Shown: positions 1 to 7,578, numbered from the stretch's first letter. The stretch: 14,287 nt of DNA from JBCCRH01 sp039208045 (GCA_039208045.1 JBCCRH010000115.1:1-14287), one strand, 5' to 3'. Made by a program: numbers and translations. The notes: generated from the sequence alone by a model not told the origin.

Positions 1-1
1 C

Positions 2-493
2 GAAAAGCGATATTCCAAAAAAGAGCATTTACTTTACGCAAGTGATTATGCTAAAGAGGTATTCTTCATCTCATCTGGATGTGTGAGAACGTACATTTTA
101 GACTATAACGGCATAGAACATAATATCTCTTTTGCTGTAGAAAACTGGTGGTTAGGAGATTTACAAAGTTTTATTACTCAAACTCCTGCCGCTCAAAATA
201 TTCAGGCACTCGAAGACACGGTAATTTTTTCAATTAGTCAAGAAAATTGGAATTCTCTCATTAAGGAAGTTCCTGAATTTGTATATTATACACGAATTCT
301 ATTTCGTAATACCATGTTTACTCATGAGAATAGAATCTTACAAAATCTATCCTTTACAGCCGAAGAACGCTACAACTACTTTTTAAAAACCTATCCTAAT
401 TTATCCCACCGTGTTTCACAAAAACACATTGCCAGCTATATTGGTATCACTCCTGAATTCCTAAGTATGCTACGGGCAAGGAAGAAGCGTTAG
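2..493 (+). CDS. Crp/Fnr-family transcriptional regulator, 5'-truncated by the window edge
   Basis: The frame is open from base 2 with no start codon until a GTG at 83, but the residues read before that GTG (ending in a Phe-Phe-Ile-Ser-Ser-Gly-Cys stretch) are the expected beta-roll strands of a cyclic-nucleotide-binding domain. The gene therefore starts upstream of the window. The visible part covers the second half of the cNMP-like sensor domain, a long dimerisation helix region (about Phe-Arg-Asn-Thr to Thr-Ala-Glu-Glu-Arg) and a short C-terminal helix-turn-helix (Ser-Gln-Lys-His-Ile-Ala-Ser-Tyr-Ile-Gly-Ile-Thr-Pro-Glu-Phe-Leu-Ser). This layout is known for the many single-domain Crp-like regulators of Bacteroidota. 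No DNA target or ligand can be assigned. Its C-terminus ends normally in a basic tail (Arg-Ala-Arg-Lys-Lys-Arg), and about 270 bp of non-coding DNA separate it from the next gene, so the two are probably not co-transcribed. Confidence 0.85.
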   Translation, partial: EKRYSKKEHLLYASDYAKEVFFISSGCVRTYILDYNGIEHNISFAVENWWLGDLQSFITQTPAAQNIQALEDTVIFSISQENWNSLIKEVPEFVYYTRILFRNTMFTHENRILQNLSFTAEERYNYFLKTYPNLSHRVSQKHIASYIGITPEFLSMLRARKKR

Positions 494-553
494 TTTCTTA
501 AACTACTTTATTTTTTTCGAGGGAATCTTGATTGAACTTTGCATGGTCAAACA

Positions 554-573
554 ATAGCAATGGACTTTGCTAT
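554..573. repeat. Small inverted repeat at the outer edge of the MITE-like element
   Basis: ATAGCAA (554-560) pairs perfectly with TTGCTAT (567-573) around a 6-nt loop. Its right arm overlaps the first bases of the element at 571. It could be a weak hairpin downstream of the Crp-like gene, but there is no T-run on the + strand directly after it, so I do not call it a terminator. Confidence 0.35.
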
Positions 574-746
574 AGTTCAACAATGCTAGATTTATGAAAA
601 TATGGCAACGGCATTTTTTCGGCTTGCAAGGCGAAAAACGTAGGCATCCCCGATAGCTATCGGGGTAGCTACGCCGAGGCTTTTCAACGTGGCAAGCAGG
701 GAAAAGGGCTAGTCAGAATTCATAAATCTAGGGTTATTGAACTATA
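571..746. repeat. MITE-like palindromic non-coding repeat, copy A
   Basis: This 176-bp non-coding block is an imperfect long palindrome. Its ends are 28-bp inverted repeats: the reverse complement of 571-598 matches 719-746 at 25 of 28 positions. At its centre is a perfect 18-bp palindrome, ccccgatagctatcgggg (648-665). Between ends and centre are further partly symmetric blocks, such as caaggcgaaaaa (627-638) and cgaggcttttcaacg (675-689). These last two blocks recur in inverse orientation in copy B near 7419-7467. No open reading frame of note lies inside. Size, terminal inverted repeats and dispersed copies fit a miniature inverted-repeat element or a REP-like mosaic. I saw no convincing target-site duplication. 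Confidence 0.7.
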
Positions 747-766
747 TATTCCTTAATTCAAAATTA

Positions 767-1879
767 ATGATGAACATGAAAAGAATTCGAATTTTTTATT
801 CTTTCATTCTATTTGCATTAGTATTCCCTTCAGAGGTATTCTCTCAACCGATTGGTAATGAGATAGAAACCAAATCTTTAGATGAATTATACGAAGAAGC
901 AATAAAGGAAGGTGGTGAATTTATTTTGCGGGCAGGTGGCGACAAACCTGACCAAATAGATTACTACTTGGACATGTTTAAGAAACGATTCCCAAAAATC
1001 AATGTGACGCATACTGTTGATGTAAGTATTAATCATGCCCCTCGTTATGACAATGCCCGTGCTGCGGGTGGAGAACAGAATATTCCAGATGTTATTCAAT
1101 TTCAAACATTACACCGCTTTACATATTACACTGAACAAGGATTTTTAGAGGCCTACAGACCCAAAAACTGGGACAAGGTTTTCTCTGATTACAAAGACCC
1201 ACATGGGCATTGGACAGGGCTCTATGGAGTAACATTCAGCAATTTAGTTAATACGAAAATGATCGATGCTGATAAAGTTCCACGTGATGCTTTGGACTAT
1301 CTTGACCCAGCACTAAAAGGCAAAGTTATCTTAACGTATCCCCATAGTGATGATGCCGTATTATATCAATTCTGGAACTTAAAAGAAGCATATGGATGGG
1401 AGTATTTGGAAAAATTAGTTGCTACCAAACCAGTATGGGTACGTGGTACAGCAATGCCGTATGTTGCGATCAATAATGGGTGGTATGCAGCGAGTTTTAC
1501 AACATTTTGGCCCTTGGAAACCATGCCTGAAAGTAATGTTCGTTTCCTCTTGCCAGAAGAAGATTACTTTCTAACTTGGTTTCAGGCTGCTGGTATTCCT
1601 ACTCAAGCCAAAAATAAAGCTGCGGCCAAGTTGTACCTTAACTGGATGCTATCTGAAGAATTTCAGAGCAAATGGTTGCAATTTCCAGTTCGGAGAGATA
1701 TAGAAGCTCCAGCTGGTTATAAATCGGTGCAACACCACAACACGTCGCCTGCCGATTTTCATCGTTGGTTACTTAAGCGAGACATAGTTGAGCGTTTTCG
1801 CATGCAGATGTTACATCTCATCGGACCAATTGAAGGCCCAGAACCAATTGATATGGATTATACAATCAAGCCTGAATAA
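767..1879 (+). CDS. Secreted ABC-type solute-binding protein, iron(III)/family 1
   Basis: This is a 370-residue periplasmic binding protein of the extracellular solute-binding family 1 (Fbp/AfuA-like iron-binding group). The first residues form a signal peptide: a basic Lys-Arg-Ile-Arg, a hydrophobic core and a cleavage region near Val-Phe-Ser-Gln. A mature lobe follows with the family-typical blocks Asn-Ile-Pro-Asp-Val-Ile-Gln-Phe (about 105-112), Asp-Pro-Ala-Leu-Lys-Gly-Lys-Val (about 180-187) and an Ala-Ala-Lys-Leu-Tyr-Leu-Asn-Trp-Met-Leu-Ser-Glu-Glu helix (about 287-299). The frame extends back to a TTG at 737, but three in-frame ATGs (767, 770, 776) sit directly before the signal peptide, so one of them is the likely start. 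Start 737 would also lie inside repeat copy A. The gene is followed after 13 nt by a lipoprotein gene, probably in one operon. No cognate permease or separate ATPase gene lies beside it. The substrate is inferred from the family only. Confidence 0.85.
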   Translation: MMNMKRIRIFYSFILFALVFPSEVFSQPIGNEIETKSLDELYEEAIKEGGEFILRAGGDKPDQIDYYLDMFKKRFPKINVTHTVDVSINHAPRYDNARAAGGEQNIPDVIQFQTLHRFTYYTEQGFLEAYRPKNWDKVFSDYKDPHGHWTGLYGVTFSNLVNTKMIDADKVPRDALDYLDPALKGKVILTYPHSDDAVLYQFWNLKEAYGWEYLEKLVATKPVWVRGTAMPYVAINNGWYAASFTTFWPLETMPESNVRFLLPEEDYFLTWFQAAGIPTQAKNKAAAKLYLNWMLSEEFQSKWLQFPVRRDIEAPAGYKSVQHHNTSPADFHRWLLKRDIVERFRMQMLHLIGPIEGPEPIDMDYTIKPE

Positions 1880-1892
1880 TTTCATCATCATC

Positions 1893-2468
1893 ATGAATTT
1901 GAAATTTATCACAGTCCTTTTTGTTATCGGTGCTACAGTAGTAACATCTTGCTTAACAAAGGACAAAAAAGAAAATAAAATGAATACGCAAATAACATTA
2001 CAAAATATGCCCATTAGAAATGGAGCGCGACCAGCAACTACCAATACTAATCCGCATACCCAGCTAAATCAACAACCCAAAGATATTTCTTATGTGAATA
2101 CTTTGCAGTCTTGGGCATTTGAGTTAACTAATATTGAGAAAAGACCAAGTTTAGTATCTGTGCCAGGGGCGATTGCCATGTTTATGGACAAAGAGCACTC
2201 TTGTAAATCCTGCAATGCCTTTATGGCTGATACAGAATTTGCCCATTTTCATCCTCATCCAGATTACAGTTTGCATCTTGGACTACCAAAAAACGATGCT
2301 GAAATTATTATTGAAAAAGGTTGGGGAGAATGGCACCCACTTATCAAAAGAGGATTTCTTCCACCAAATATCATTATGCTATACGCGCCAAGAAATCAAG
2401 AAGAATTGGATGTAGCAAAATTTATTTTGGGGCATTCTTATTCTTATGCTAAAGGAGAGATCGATTAA
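1893..2468 (+). CDS. Lipoprotein with luciferase-like (DUF5519) domain
   Basis: This 191-residue protein begins with a lipoprotein signal peptide whose lipobox is Val-Thr-Ser-Cys, with Cys20 as the lipidation site, so it is probably anchored in a membrane. A polar linker (about 21-65) leads to a compact domain that I recognise as the luciferase-like DUF5519 family. The supporting residues are Ala-His-Phe-His-Pro-His-Pro-Asp followed by Ser-Leu-His-Leu (about 117-129), Lys-Gly-Trp-Gly-Glu-Trp-His-Pro-Leu (142-150), and Tyr-Ala-Pro-Arg-Asn followed by a final helix with Ser-Tyr-Ser-Tyr-Ala. The name 'luciferase' reflects family naming and does not imply light emission; the biochemical role is unknown. 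A Cys-x2-Cys pair (104, 107) and several His residues (118, 120, 122, 128, 148) could bind a metal or haem. The frame extends back to 1788, but that would overlap the binding-protein gene by about 90 bp. The ATG at 1893 directly precedes the signal peptide and is preferred. Confidence 0.75.
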   Translation: MNLKFITVLFVIGATVVTSCLTKDKKENKMNTQITLQNMPIRNGARPATTNTNPHTQLNQQPKDISYVNTLQSWAFELTNIEKRPSLVSVPGAIAMFMDKEHSCKSCNAFMADTEFAHFHPHPDYSLHLGLPKNDAEIIIEKGWGEWHPLIKRGFLPPNIIMLYAPRNQEELDVAKFILGHSYSYAKGEID

Positions 2469-2541
2469 TCAAGTGCAATCAGAATTTCGTTTAGTAATAG
2501 TACAAGAAAGCCTGTTGTCCACCCAAAACCTAAGATGTCAA

Positions 2542-2576
2542 TAGCCCCCTTATGCGGGGCTACTGCATTTATGCAG
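2542..2576. terminator. Two adjacent hairpins between convergent genes, possible bidirectional terminator
   Basis: TAGCCCC (2542-2548) pairs with GGGGCTA (2556-2562), and directly beside it CTGCAT (2563-2568) pairs with ATGCAG (2571-2576). A third, AT-rich inverted repeat (AATATCA 2615-2621 with TGATATT 2632-2638) follows. The position, in the 212-bp gap between the + strand lipoprotein gene and the - strand ABC gene, fits transcription termination from both sides. No clear U-tract follows on either strand, so this is only a suggestion. Apart from these hairpins I see nothing in 2469-2680. Confidence 0.35.
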
Positions 2577-2680
2577 AGTAAATGTAGGAAACCCTAAAGT
2601 AGGCGCCGAGCACAAATATCAATCTGTTTAGTGATATTCCTGATGCTGAATTTAGTGCTTGCAAAATAACCCATAGACTA

Positions 2681-4411
2681 CTACTGCCCCTTGATTTTCC
2701 ATCCTCGCGCTTGCTGCTGTAGGTGCCACAGCTTGGTATAGTACCCATTTTGCGAAAGCAACTCCTGGTGTACGCCTGTTTCTACCACGTGCCCTTCTTC
2801 CAAGACCAAAATCTGATCAGCTTGCTGAATCGTTGATAATTTGTGCGCAATCACTATGACGGTTTTATCTTTCACCAATGCTTGTATTGCGCGTTGTATA
2901 TAAATTTCATTTTCTGGGTCCAGGCTAGCCGTTGCTTCGTCTAGTAGCACAATCGGAGCATCTTTTAGTAAGGCCCTAGCGATACTAATACGTTGTTTTT
3001 GACCACCTGACAGCTTGCTCCCTCCTTCACCTACTTTGGTTTGTAAGCCTTCCGGCAAACGGTCGGTAAACTCTAGTAGCTGTGCTTGCTGGGCGGCTTC
3101 TAGTACTTCGGTCTCGCTTGCGTGCGGGTTGCCAATGAGTATATTATCATAAATACTGCCGTTGAAAAGATAAACTTCTTGAAATACCTCACTAATCACG
3201 CTATAGACGGTCTGGGGGGCCATCTCTCGAAGATCAATTCCACCAATTGTAATCTGCCCTTTTTGGATGTCCCAAAATCGAGCAATCAGTGCGGTAATCG
3301 TCGTTTTGCCAGAACCCGAAGCCCCCACCAGCGCAGTAAGGGTACCAGAAGGGGCCGAAAAACGAATACCGTCTAGTACTTTTTCTCCTTCGATGTAGCT
3401 AAAATGTACATCGTGAAATGCTATATCGTAGTGCTCAGGCTGCAAATGCTGTCCGACTTCCTGCTCCTGAGCTTCCAGCAGTGCTATGACTCGCTCTAGG
3501 CTCACGTTCATATAGCTTAGCACAGGGTATTCCACCATTAAGACTTTTAGGGGTTCATAGAGTCGGTATCCAATGATGAGAAACGCAATCAGTACAGGTA
3601 TGGTCAGGCTACCTTCCAATAAGAAGTATAAGGCCAACCAAATCATGAGCACAAAGAAGAGTTCAAAGATTACTCCAACTACTAATATAACAGGCCCAGG
3701 GATAGCCTCTACTCGAATACTCTCTCGGCGCAAGCTCGCCAGTGCGCGATCTAGCGAGGCAAAGCGCGCGCCCGTCATACCATAAGATTTAATATGCTGG
3801 ATACCTTGTGCATACTCTAAGAAGCGCGCGCCGGTATTGTTGCGAGCAGCAATCTGCTGCTGGCCCAGCCTGGTGACTAATCGACGGCTCCATTGCATCA
3901 ATGGTAGTACGATAACGAGCGCTAGTAGCAAGGTGATCGCTAAGCGCCAATCTAACCACAATAAAAAACCAGCAAGTACTAGCACCCCAAAAACAGCATT
4001 GGCAATGTTGGTAATACTATGCCCAAATATATTTTCAAAGTTAGCTACGTCTTGTAACACCACGGCGGCCATATCACCAGGGTCACGCCTTTTGTAGTAG
4101 CCCAGAGAAAGGCGTTGCAGCTTATTGCCTAGTGCAATGCGCAGCTTACGACTCATCTCGAAGGTAGCCATATTGGACGCTAGCATCGCTTTATTGGCAA
4201 CGTAAAGCTGTACAAAAAAGAGTGCGACCATCGTCGCAATAGTCCACCATATCTTTTGCGTATCTGGCGTTTGCTCAAAAAATTCCCATATGACTACCAG
4301 CAAAATACCGCTCGGCGCTGCCAGCAGGGTACCGTGCAGCCATTCCCACAAGAGAGACTGCCGCATCCCGGCTGGATCGTATCGAAAAGCATATATTAAA
4401 TTCTTAATCAT
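2681..4411 (-). CDS. ABC transporter permease/ATP-binding protein, YbtP/YbtQ- or IrtB-like (second gene of pair)
   Basis: This is a 576-residue fused transporter half: an exporter-fold transmembrane domain (about 1-310) followed by a complete nucleotide-binding domain (about 330-576). Visible ATPase motifs are Walker A Gly-Ala-Ser-Gly-Ser-Gly-Lys-Thr-Thr (363-371), Q-loop Gln411, signature Leu-Ser-Gly-Gly-Gln (467-471), Walker B Ile-Val-Leu-Leu-Asp-Glu (487-492) and switch His523. The frame is open to 4468, but that start would overlap the end of the upstream ABC gene. The ATG at 4411 gives Met-Ile-Lys-Asn-Leu, a normal N-terminus, 17 nt after the previous stop. With the upstream gene it should form a heterodimer. 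Siderophore importers with this exporter-like fold (YbtPQ, IrtAB) are known from other bacteria, and the divergent AraC regulator supports the same role here. Generic export of lipids or drugs cannot be excluded from sequence alone. Confidence 0.85.
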   Translation of the reverse strand: MIKNLIYAFRYDPAGMRQSLLWEWLHGTLLAAPSGILLVVIWEFFEQTPDTQKIWWTIATMVALFFVQLYVANKAMLASNMATFEMSRKLRIALGNKLQRLSLGYYKRRDPGDMAAVVLQDVANFENIFGHSITNIANAVFGVLVLAGFLLWLDWRLAITLLLALVIVLPLMQWSRRLVTRLGQQQIAARNNTGARFLEYAQGIQHIKSYGMTGARFASLDRALASLRRESIRVEAIPGPVILVVGVIFELFFVLMIWLALYFLLEGSLTIPVLIAFLIIGYRLYEPLKVLMVEYPVLSYMNVSLERVIALLEAQEQEVGQHLQPEHYDIAFHDVHFSYIEGEKVLDGIRFSAPSGTLTALVGASGSGKTTITALIARFWDIQKGQITIGGIDLREMAPQTVYSVISEVFQEVYLFNGSIYDNILIGNPHASETEVLEAAQQAQLLEFTDRLPEGLQTKVGEGGSKLSGGQKQRISIARALLKDAPIVLLDEATASLDPENEIYIQRAIQALVKDKTVIVIAHKLSTIQQADQILVLEEGHVVETGVHQELLSQNGYYTKLWHLQQQARGWKIKGQ

Positions 4412-4428
4412 TAGCTGTGTATTTAGTG

Positions 4429-6201
4429 CTACAATGCAAATTCTTGGGCGCGTGTGTGCGCCCGCCACATCTGTGCGTACAAGCCTGCATTATTTAACAA
4501 TTCCTCATGCTTCCCCTGCTCTACTACTTTACCCTCATCAAATACAATAATCTGATCAGCATCGGCAATGGTGCTGAGTCGATGGGCAATGATAATTACC
4601 GTCTTGTGCTGTATAAGGTGGCTGACTGCTCGTTGGATTTGGTATTCATTTTCGGGATCACTAAAGGCTGTAGCTTCATCTAGTACTAGTATGGGGGCAT
4701 CTTTGAGTATGGCGCGCGCTAGCTGTAGGCGTTGCTGTTCACCACCGCTTAGATACACCCCTTCGCCACCAAATTTGGTTTGGTAGCCTTTCGGCAAACG
4801 GCTAATGAACCCGTGGCATTGGGCGGCCTGGGCCGCCGCAATTACTTGTGCCTCCGACCGATCCATCCCCATGCGGATATTTTCAAAAATGCTTTCCTGA
4901 AACAAGAAACTATCCTGAAAGACAAATGAGACGATTTGCATCAATTTCTCCATAGGCAGCTCCTGAAGGTCTACCCCTCCAATGCGAATGGTTCCCTCCT
5001 GATTGTCCCAGAAGCGCGCAATTAGTTGTGCTGCTGTTGATTTCCCTGCTCCCGAAGGCCCTACAAATGCAGTGAGGCTACCTTCCGGCAAATGGAAGGA
5101 GACATCATCCAGTACTTTTATATCCGCTTGGTAGGCAAAGCCAACTTGGTCAAATTCGATGCCAAAACTAGTAGGTAGTGGCGCATCCTTATCTTCTTGA
5201 TTCGTCAGTTGCAGGATGGTATCCATACGCTCTACTCCTTTATTAATGAGTACAATCTGCATGCCCATATTGGAGAGTGCAAAGACGGGTTTGATGTAGC
5301 CTACACCAAGTATTAGAAAGAGAATAAGGGTAGAGAAGGTCACTCCATTGCTGAGGTATAAGTAGGTGCCTAGTATCAGAATAGGAAGGGTTGCATTACT
5401 GATGAAACTCATAAAAACAGCAAAGGGAGGAGCACTCCTTTTCATCCACACTTTTGAGAGATGCGCGAAGTCATTTACGGCAGTACTATATTGCTGGAAG
5501 GTATCGGCAGTCTGTCCAAAAATTTTCATTACAGGCATCGCGCGTACGAACTCTACGATACCGCCATTCATATCTTCTTGCGACTGATGGTGTAGTCTCA
5601 TCATCTCTTTGGTATCGGCAGAGCTAAAGGTAGCAGGTATCCAAATAGCCAAAATTAGTAGCGGCACAAAGCTAACCACTGCCAAGCGCCAATCCACAAA
5701 AAATAAATAGATGATAGTCACAACCGGCAAGGTAACCCCTTTTACAAAATCGGGAATCTGATGTGCTAGAAAGCCTTCAATACGCTCAATATCATCGGCT
5801 ACAATCTTCTTCAACGCGCCGGACTGAAAGCGCTGCACAAAGCCCAAGGGCAATTCCCCCAGCTTGGCTGCCGTTTGCTTACGCAATTCGTATAAGATAT
5901 TGAATGCAGCAATATGAGAGGCCATTCCAGACGCATAGAGTAGTATATAGCTAAATAAACCAGCAATGGCAGCTCCAATGAGATAGCTGCGAATGGGTGC
6001 CACTTCTAATGGTGTGGCTATCAATTGCTGCAAAACATAGTACACCAATATGTAGGGCACTAGCGCTAAGGCTGCATGTAAAATGGCCAGTAGCCCTGAA
6101 AGGATAAGGAGATACTTCCGCCGCCCTGCTATTTCAAATAGGCGTGCCATTCCGTTTTTGCTAGCTGTTGCTTGTTGATCGATAGGTGCTTTTTTGTCCA
6201 C
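4429..6201 (-). CDS. ABC transporter permease/ATP-binding protein, YbtQ/IrtA-like (first gene of pair)
   Basis: This is a 590-residue half-transporter with six predicted membrane helices in about residues 25-310 and an ATPase domain in about 345-590. Walker A is Gly-Pro-Ser-Gly-Ala-Gly-Lys-Ser-Thr (381-389), with Q-loop Gln429, signature Leu-Ser-Gly-Gly-Glu (484-488), Walker B Ile-Leu-Val-Leu-Asp-Glu (504-509) and switch His540. The D-loop reads Ala-Phe-Ser-Asp instead of the common Ala-Ser-Leu-Asp of its partner; I recall this form from siderophore-type ABC pairs. It is the promoter-proximal gene of a two-gene operon and lies divergent to the AraC-type regulator. Inferred role: inner-membrane import of a siderophore or metal chelate together with the downstream half-transporter. 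No outer-membrane TonB-dependent receptor is present in this window. Confidence 0.85.
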   Translation of the reverse strand: MDKKAPIDQQATASKNGMARLFEIAGRRKYLLILSGLLAILHAALALVPYILVYYVLQQLIATPLEVAPIRSYLIGAAIAGLFSYILLYASGMASHIAAFNILYELRKQTAAKLGELPLGFVQRFQSGALKKIVADDIERIEGFLAHQIPDFVKGVTLPVVTIIYLFFVDWRLAVVSFVPLLILAIWIPATFSSADTKEMMRLHHQSQEDMNGGIVEFVRAMPVMKIFGQTADTFQQYSTAVNDFAHLSKVWMKRSAPPFAVFMSFISNATLPILILGTYLYLSNGVTFSTLILFLILGVGYIKPVFALSNMGMQIVLINKGVERMDTILQLTNQEDKDAPLPTSFGIEFDQVGFAYQADIKVLDDVSFHLPEGSLTAFVGPSGAGKSTAAQLIARFWDNQEGTIRIGGVDLQELPMEKLMQIVSFVFQDSFLFQESIFENIRMGMDRSEAQVIAAAQAAQCHGFISRLPKGYQTKFGGEGVYLSGGEQQRLQLARAILKDAPILVLDEATAFSDPENEYQIQRAVSHLIQHKTVIIIAHRLSTIADADQIIVFDEGKVVEQGKHEELLNNAGLYAQMWRAHTRAQEFAL

Positions 6202-6261
6202 TATACAGGATGTCGTTATTTTGAATTAGTCTAAATTACTAGTATATTCAAATATCACAAA

Positions 6262-6292
6262 TCCGTGGATATGCAACCATACGCATAGCGGA
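6262..6292. promoter_or_regulatory. Imperfect palindrome in the divergent ABC/AraC promoter region
   Basis: The 112-bp gap between the two divergent genes must hold both promoters. It contains an interrupted inverted repeat: TCCG (6262-6265) and TATGC (6270-6274) are mirrored by GCATA (6283-6287) and CGGA (6289-6292). Within it, ATCCGTGGAT (6261-6270) is itself a small palindrome-like unit. This is a plausible operator for the adjacent AraC-type regulator or for an iron-responsive repressor. AraC proteins more often use direct repeats, and no good match to the Bacteroidota -33/-7 promoter elements could be placed. Confidence 0.35.
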
Positions 6293-6313
6293 GTAAAATC
6301 TACGTAAAACGGA

Positions 6314-7300
6314 ATGAAGGTTAAGCTTCACCATAAAGACTTAGCGGAATTATTTGTCGAAAACGTATATCCAGATCGCTTTCATTGTAGTACCAATGAA
6401 GGAATTGTGGAGCGGGTATACCCAGCTCAGCTCTTGGGCGGGTTGGGCAGTTACCGAGAGATTTACATGGAAAATATCCACATCGGATACGGAGATATAA
6501 GTATGCCTAACTTCTTCGAAATGTACTTCGAGAGCGATATGGAAACTGTGGAGCTGCACTTCGCCCTAAAGGGTAAGACGCGTGCAGAAGAGCGGAATAC
6601 TAAACAGGCCTTCCAGTTTGACTATAATCAGCATAATATTATTTACATCAATAATTTTAAGGGGCGCTCTTGGGTGAAGCCCCGAGAAGGGTATAAAGTG
6701 TTTGAAATTAATCTGATTCCCTCGTTTTTTAAGCGATTCATCCCCGATACGGAATCACGATTCATTCCCTTTCTGAGCGCGATAGATCGACAGCAGAATA
6801 TGGCGATGGGCCCCTATCACTATCCGATTACCCTACCGATGCACCTTGTAATTCAGGACATATTGAATTGCCCCCGCAAAGGACTCTACAAGCGCTTTTT
6901 TCTGGAAGCAAAGGTAACCGAGTTGCTCCTCCTACAGCTAGAGCAAATCGCATCCTTCCAACACCCCCAGCCCACAAAGCTCAAAAAGGTAGACCTCGAT
7001 CGTATGCATGCAGTAAAGGATTACCTACACGACCATTTCCAAGAATCCAGCACACTTTTCGAGCTGGCCAAGCGCTTTGGCACCAATGAGTACAGCCTCA
7101 AAAAAAGCTTCAAGGAAGTATTCGGCACTACGGTATTCAACTATTGGAGTACCATCAAAATGGATCGCGCCAAGCAGCTACTCTTGGAAGAAAGCATCAC
7201 TATCGGCGAAGTAGCCGATCAAATTGGCTACAAAAATCCTCAGCACTTTAGCACTGCTTTTAAGCGCCGCTTTGGTTATCCACCAAGTCGAATTCGGTGA
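6314..7300 (+). CDS. AraC-family transcriptional regulator, PchR-like
   Basis: This 328-residue protein has a C-terminal AraC/XylS DNA-binding domain (about 227-328). Its two helix-turn-helix units are visible as Leu-Phe-Glu-Leu-Ala-Lys-Arg-Phe-Gly-Thr (248-257) and Ile-Gly-Glu-Val-Ala-Asp-Gln-Ile-Gly-Tyr (297-306). The family signature follows: Asn-Pro-Gln-His-Phe-Ser-Thr-Ala-Phe-Lys-Arg-Arg-Phe-Gly-Tyr-Pro-Pro. The N-terminal about 210 residues look like the sensor half of the PchR-type regulators common in Bacteroidota, which in characterised cases respond to siderophores. The gene is divergent from the two ABC half-transporters and is the obvious candidate to control them, probably as an activator that senses the transported ligand; this is inferred from layout. 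The ATG at 6314 is the first in frame and gives a normal length for the family. Confidence 0.88.
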   Translation: MKVKLHHKDLAELFVENVYPDRFHCSTNEGIVERVYPAQLLGGLGSYREIYMENIHIGYGDISMPNFFEMYFESDMETVELHFALKGKTRAEERNTKQAFQFDYNQHNIIYINNFKGRSWVKPREGYKVFEINLIPSFFKRFIPDTESRFIPFLSAIDRQQNMAMGPYHYPITLPMHLVIQDILNCPRKGLYKRFFLEAKVTELLLLQLEQIASFQHPQPTKLKKVDLDRMHAVKDYLHDHFQESSTLFELAKRFGTNEYSLKKSFKEVFGTTVFNYWSTIKMDRAKQLLLEESITIGEVADQIGYKNPQHFSTAFKRRFGYPPSRIR

Positions 7301-7322
7301 CAATAGCTCATTTCCTTGGATA

Positions 7323-7500
7323 TATAGTTCAACGGCAACAAATGCTTATCTTGAGCAGGTAAGTAACAGTCAAACAATAACTTCTCGATTTATGGCTGGC
7401 TCTTTTGCTCCAATACTGCGTTGAAAAGCCTCGCCGATGCTAGGCATCGCCTGCATTTTTCGCCTTGTCTTGGAGCAAAATCCCCTTGCCAAAATGCGGA
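7323..7500. repeat. MITE-like repeat, copy B (diverged, inverted relative to copy A)
   Basis: Read on the + strand this block matches the reverse complement of copy A in a series of collinear pieces: tatagttcaac (7323-7333), gatttatgg (near 7387), cgttgaaaagcctcg (7419-7433) and tttttcgccttg (7456-7467). The last two are identical in copy A (675-689 and 627-638). The centre carries a different small hairpin (gatgc-ta-ggcatc, about 7435-7448) in place of the copy A palindrome, and extra sequence sits between the first two pieces. The outer right end could not be defined. Open frames across it (for example from 7421) have no protein-like features and are treated as repeat sequence. The rest of 7301-7580 shows no gene. 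Confidence 0.6.
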
Positions 7501-7578
7501 ACTTATTCTTTGGCTGTTACTAAACATTTCGCATACCCCAACAGCTCTTAAAATGCATCAAGAATCAACAAAAATAGG

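Noticed and set aside
1788..1892. N-terminal extension of the lipoprotein frame back to 1788
   Set aside because: It overlaps the end of the binding-protein gene in another frame and would bury the lipoprotein signal peptide inside the protein.
2650..4430. 10-mer atttagtgct at 2650-2659 and 4421-4430, near the ends of both ABC genes
   Set aside because: Short, AT-rich and without symmetry; likely chance.
2681..6201. ABC pair as a multidrug exporter
   Set aside because: Possible by fold, but the divergent PchR-like regulator and the paired, siderophore-type motifs fit chelate import better; left as an alternative.
7224..7424. Open frame overlapping the end of the AraC gene
   Set aside because: Out of frame with a well-supported gene and running into repeat copy B; the signal-peptide-like start is a by-product of the overlapped coding sequence.
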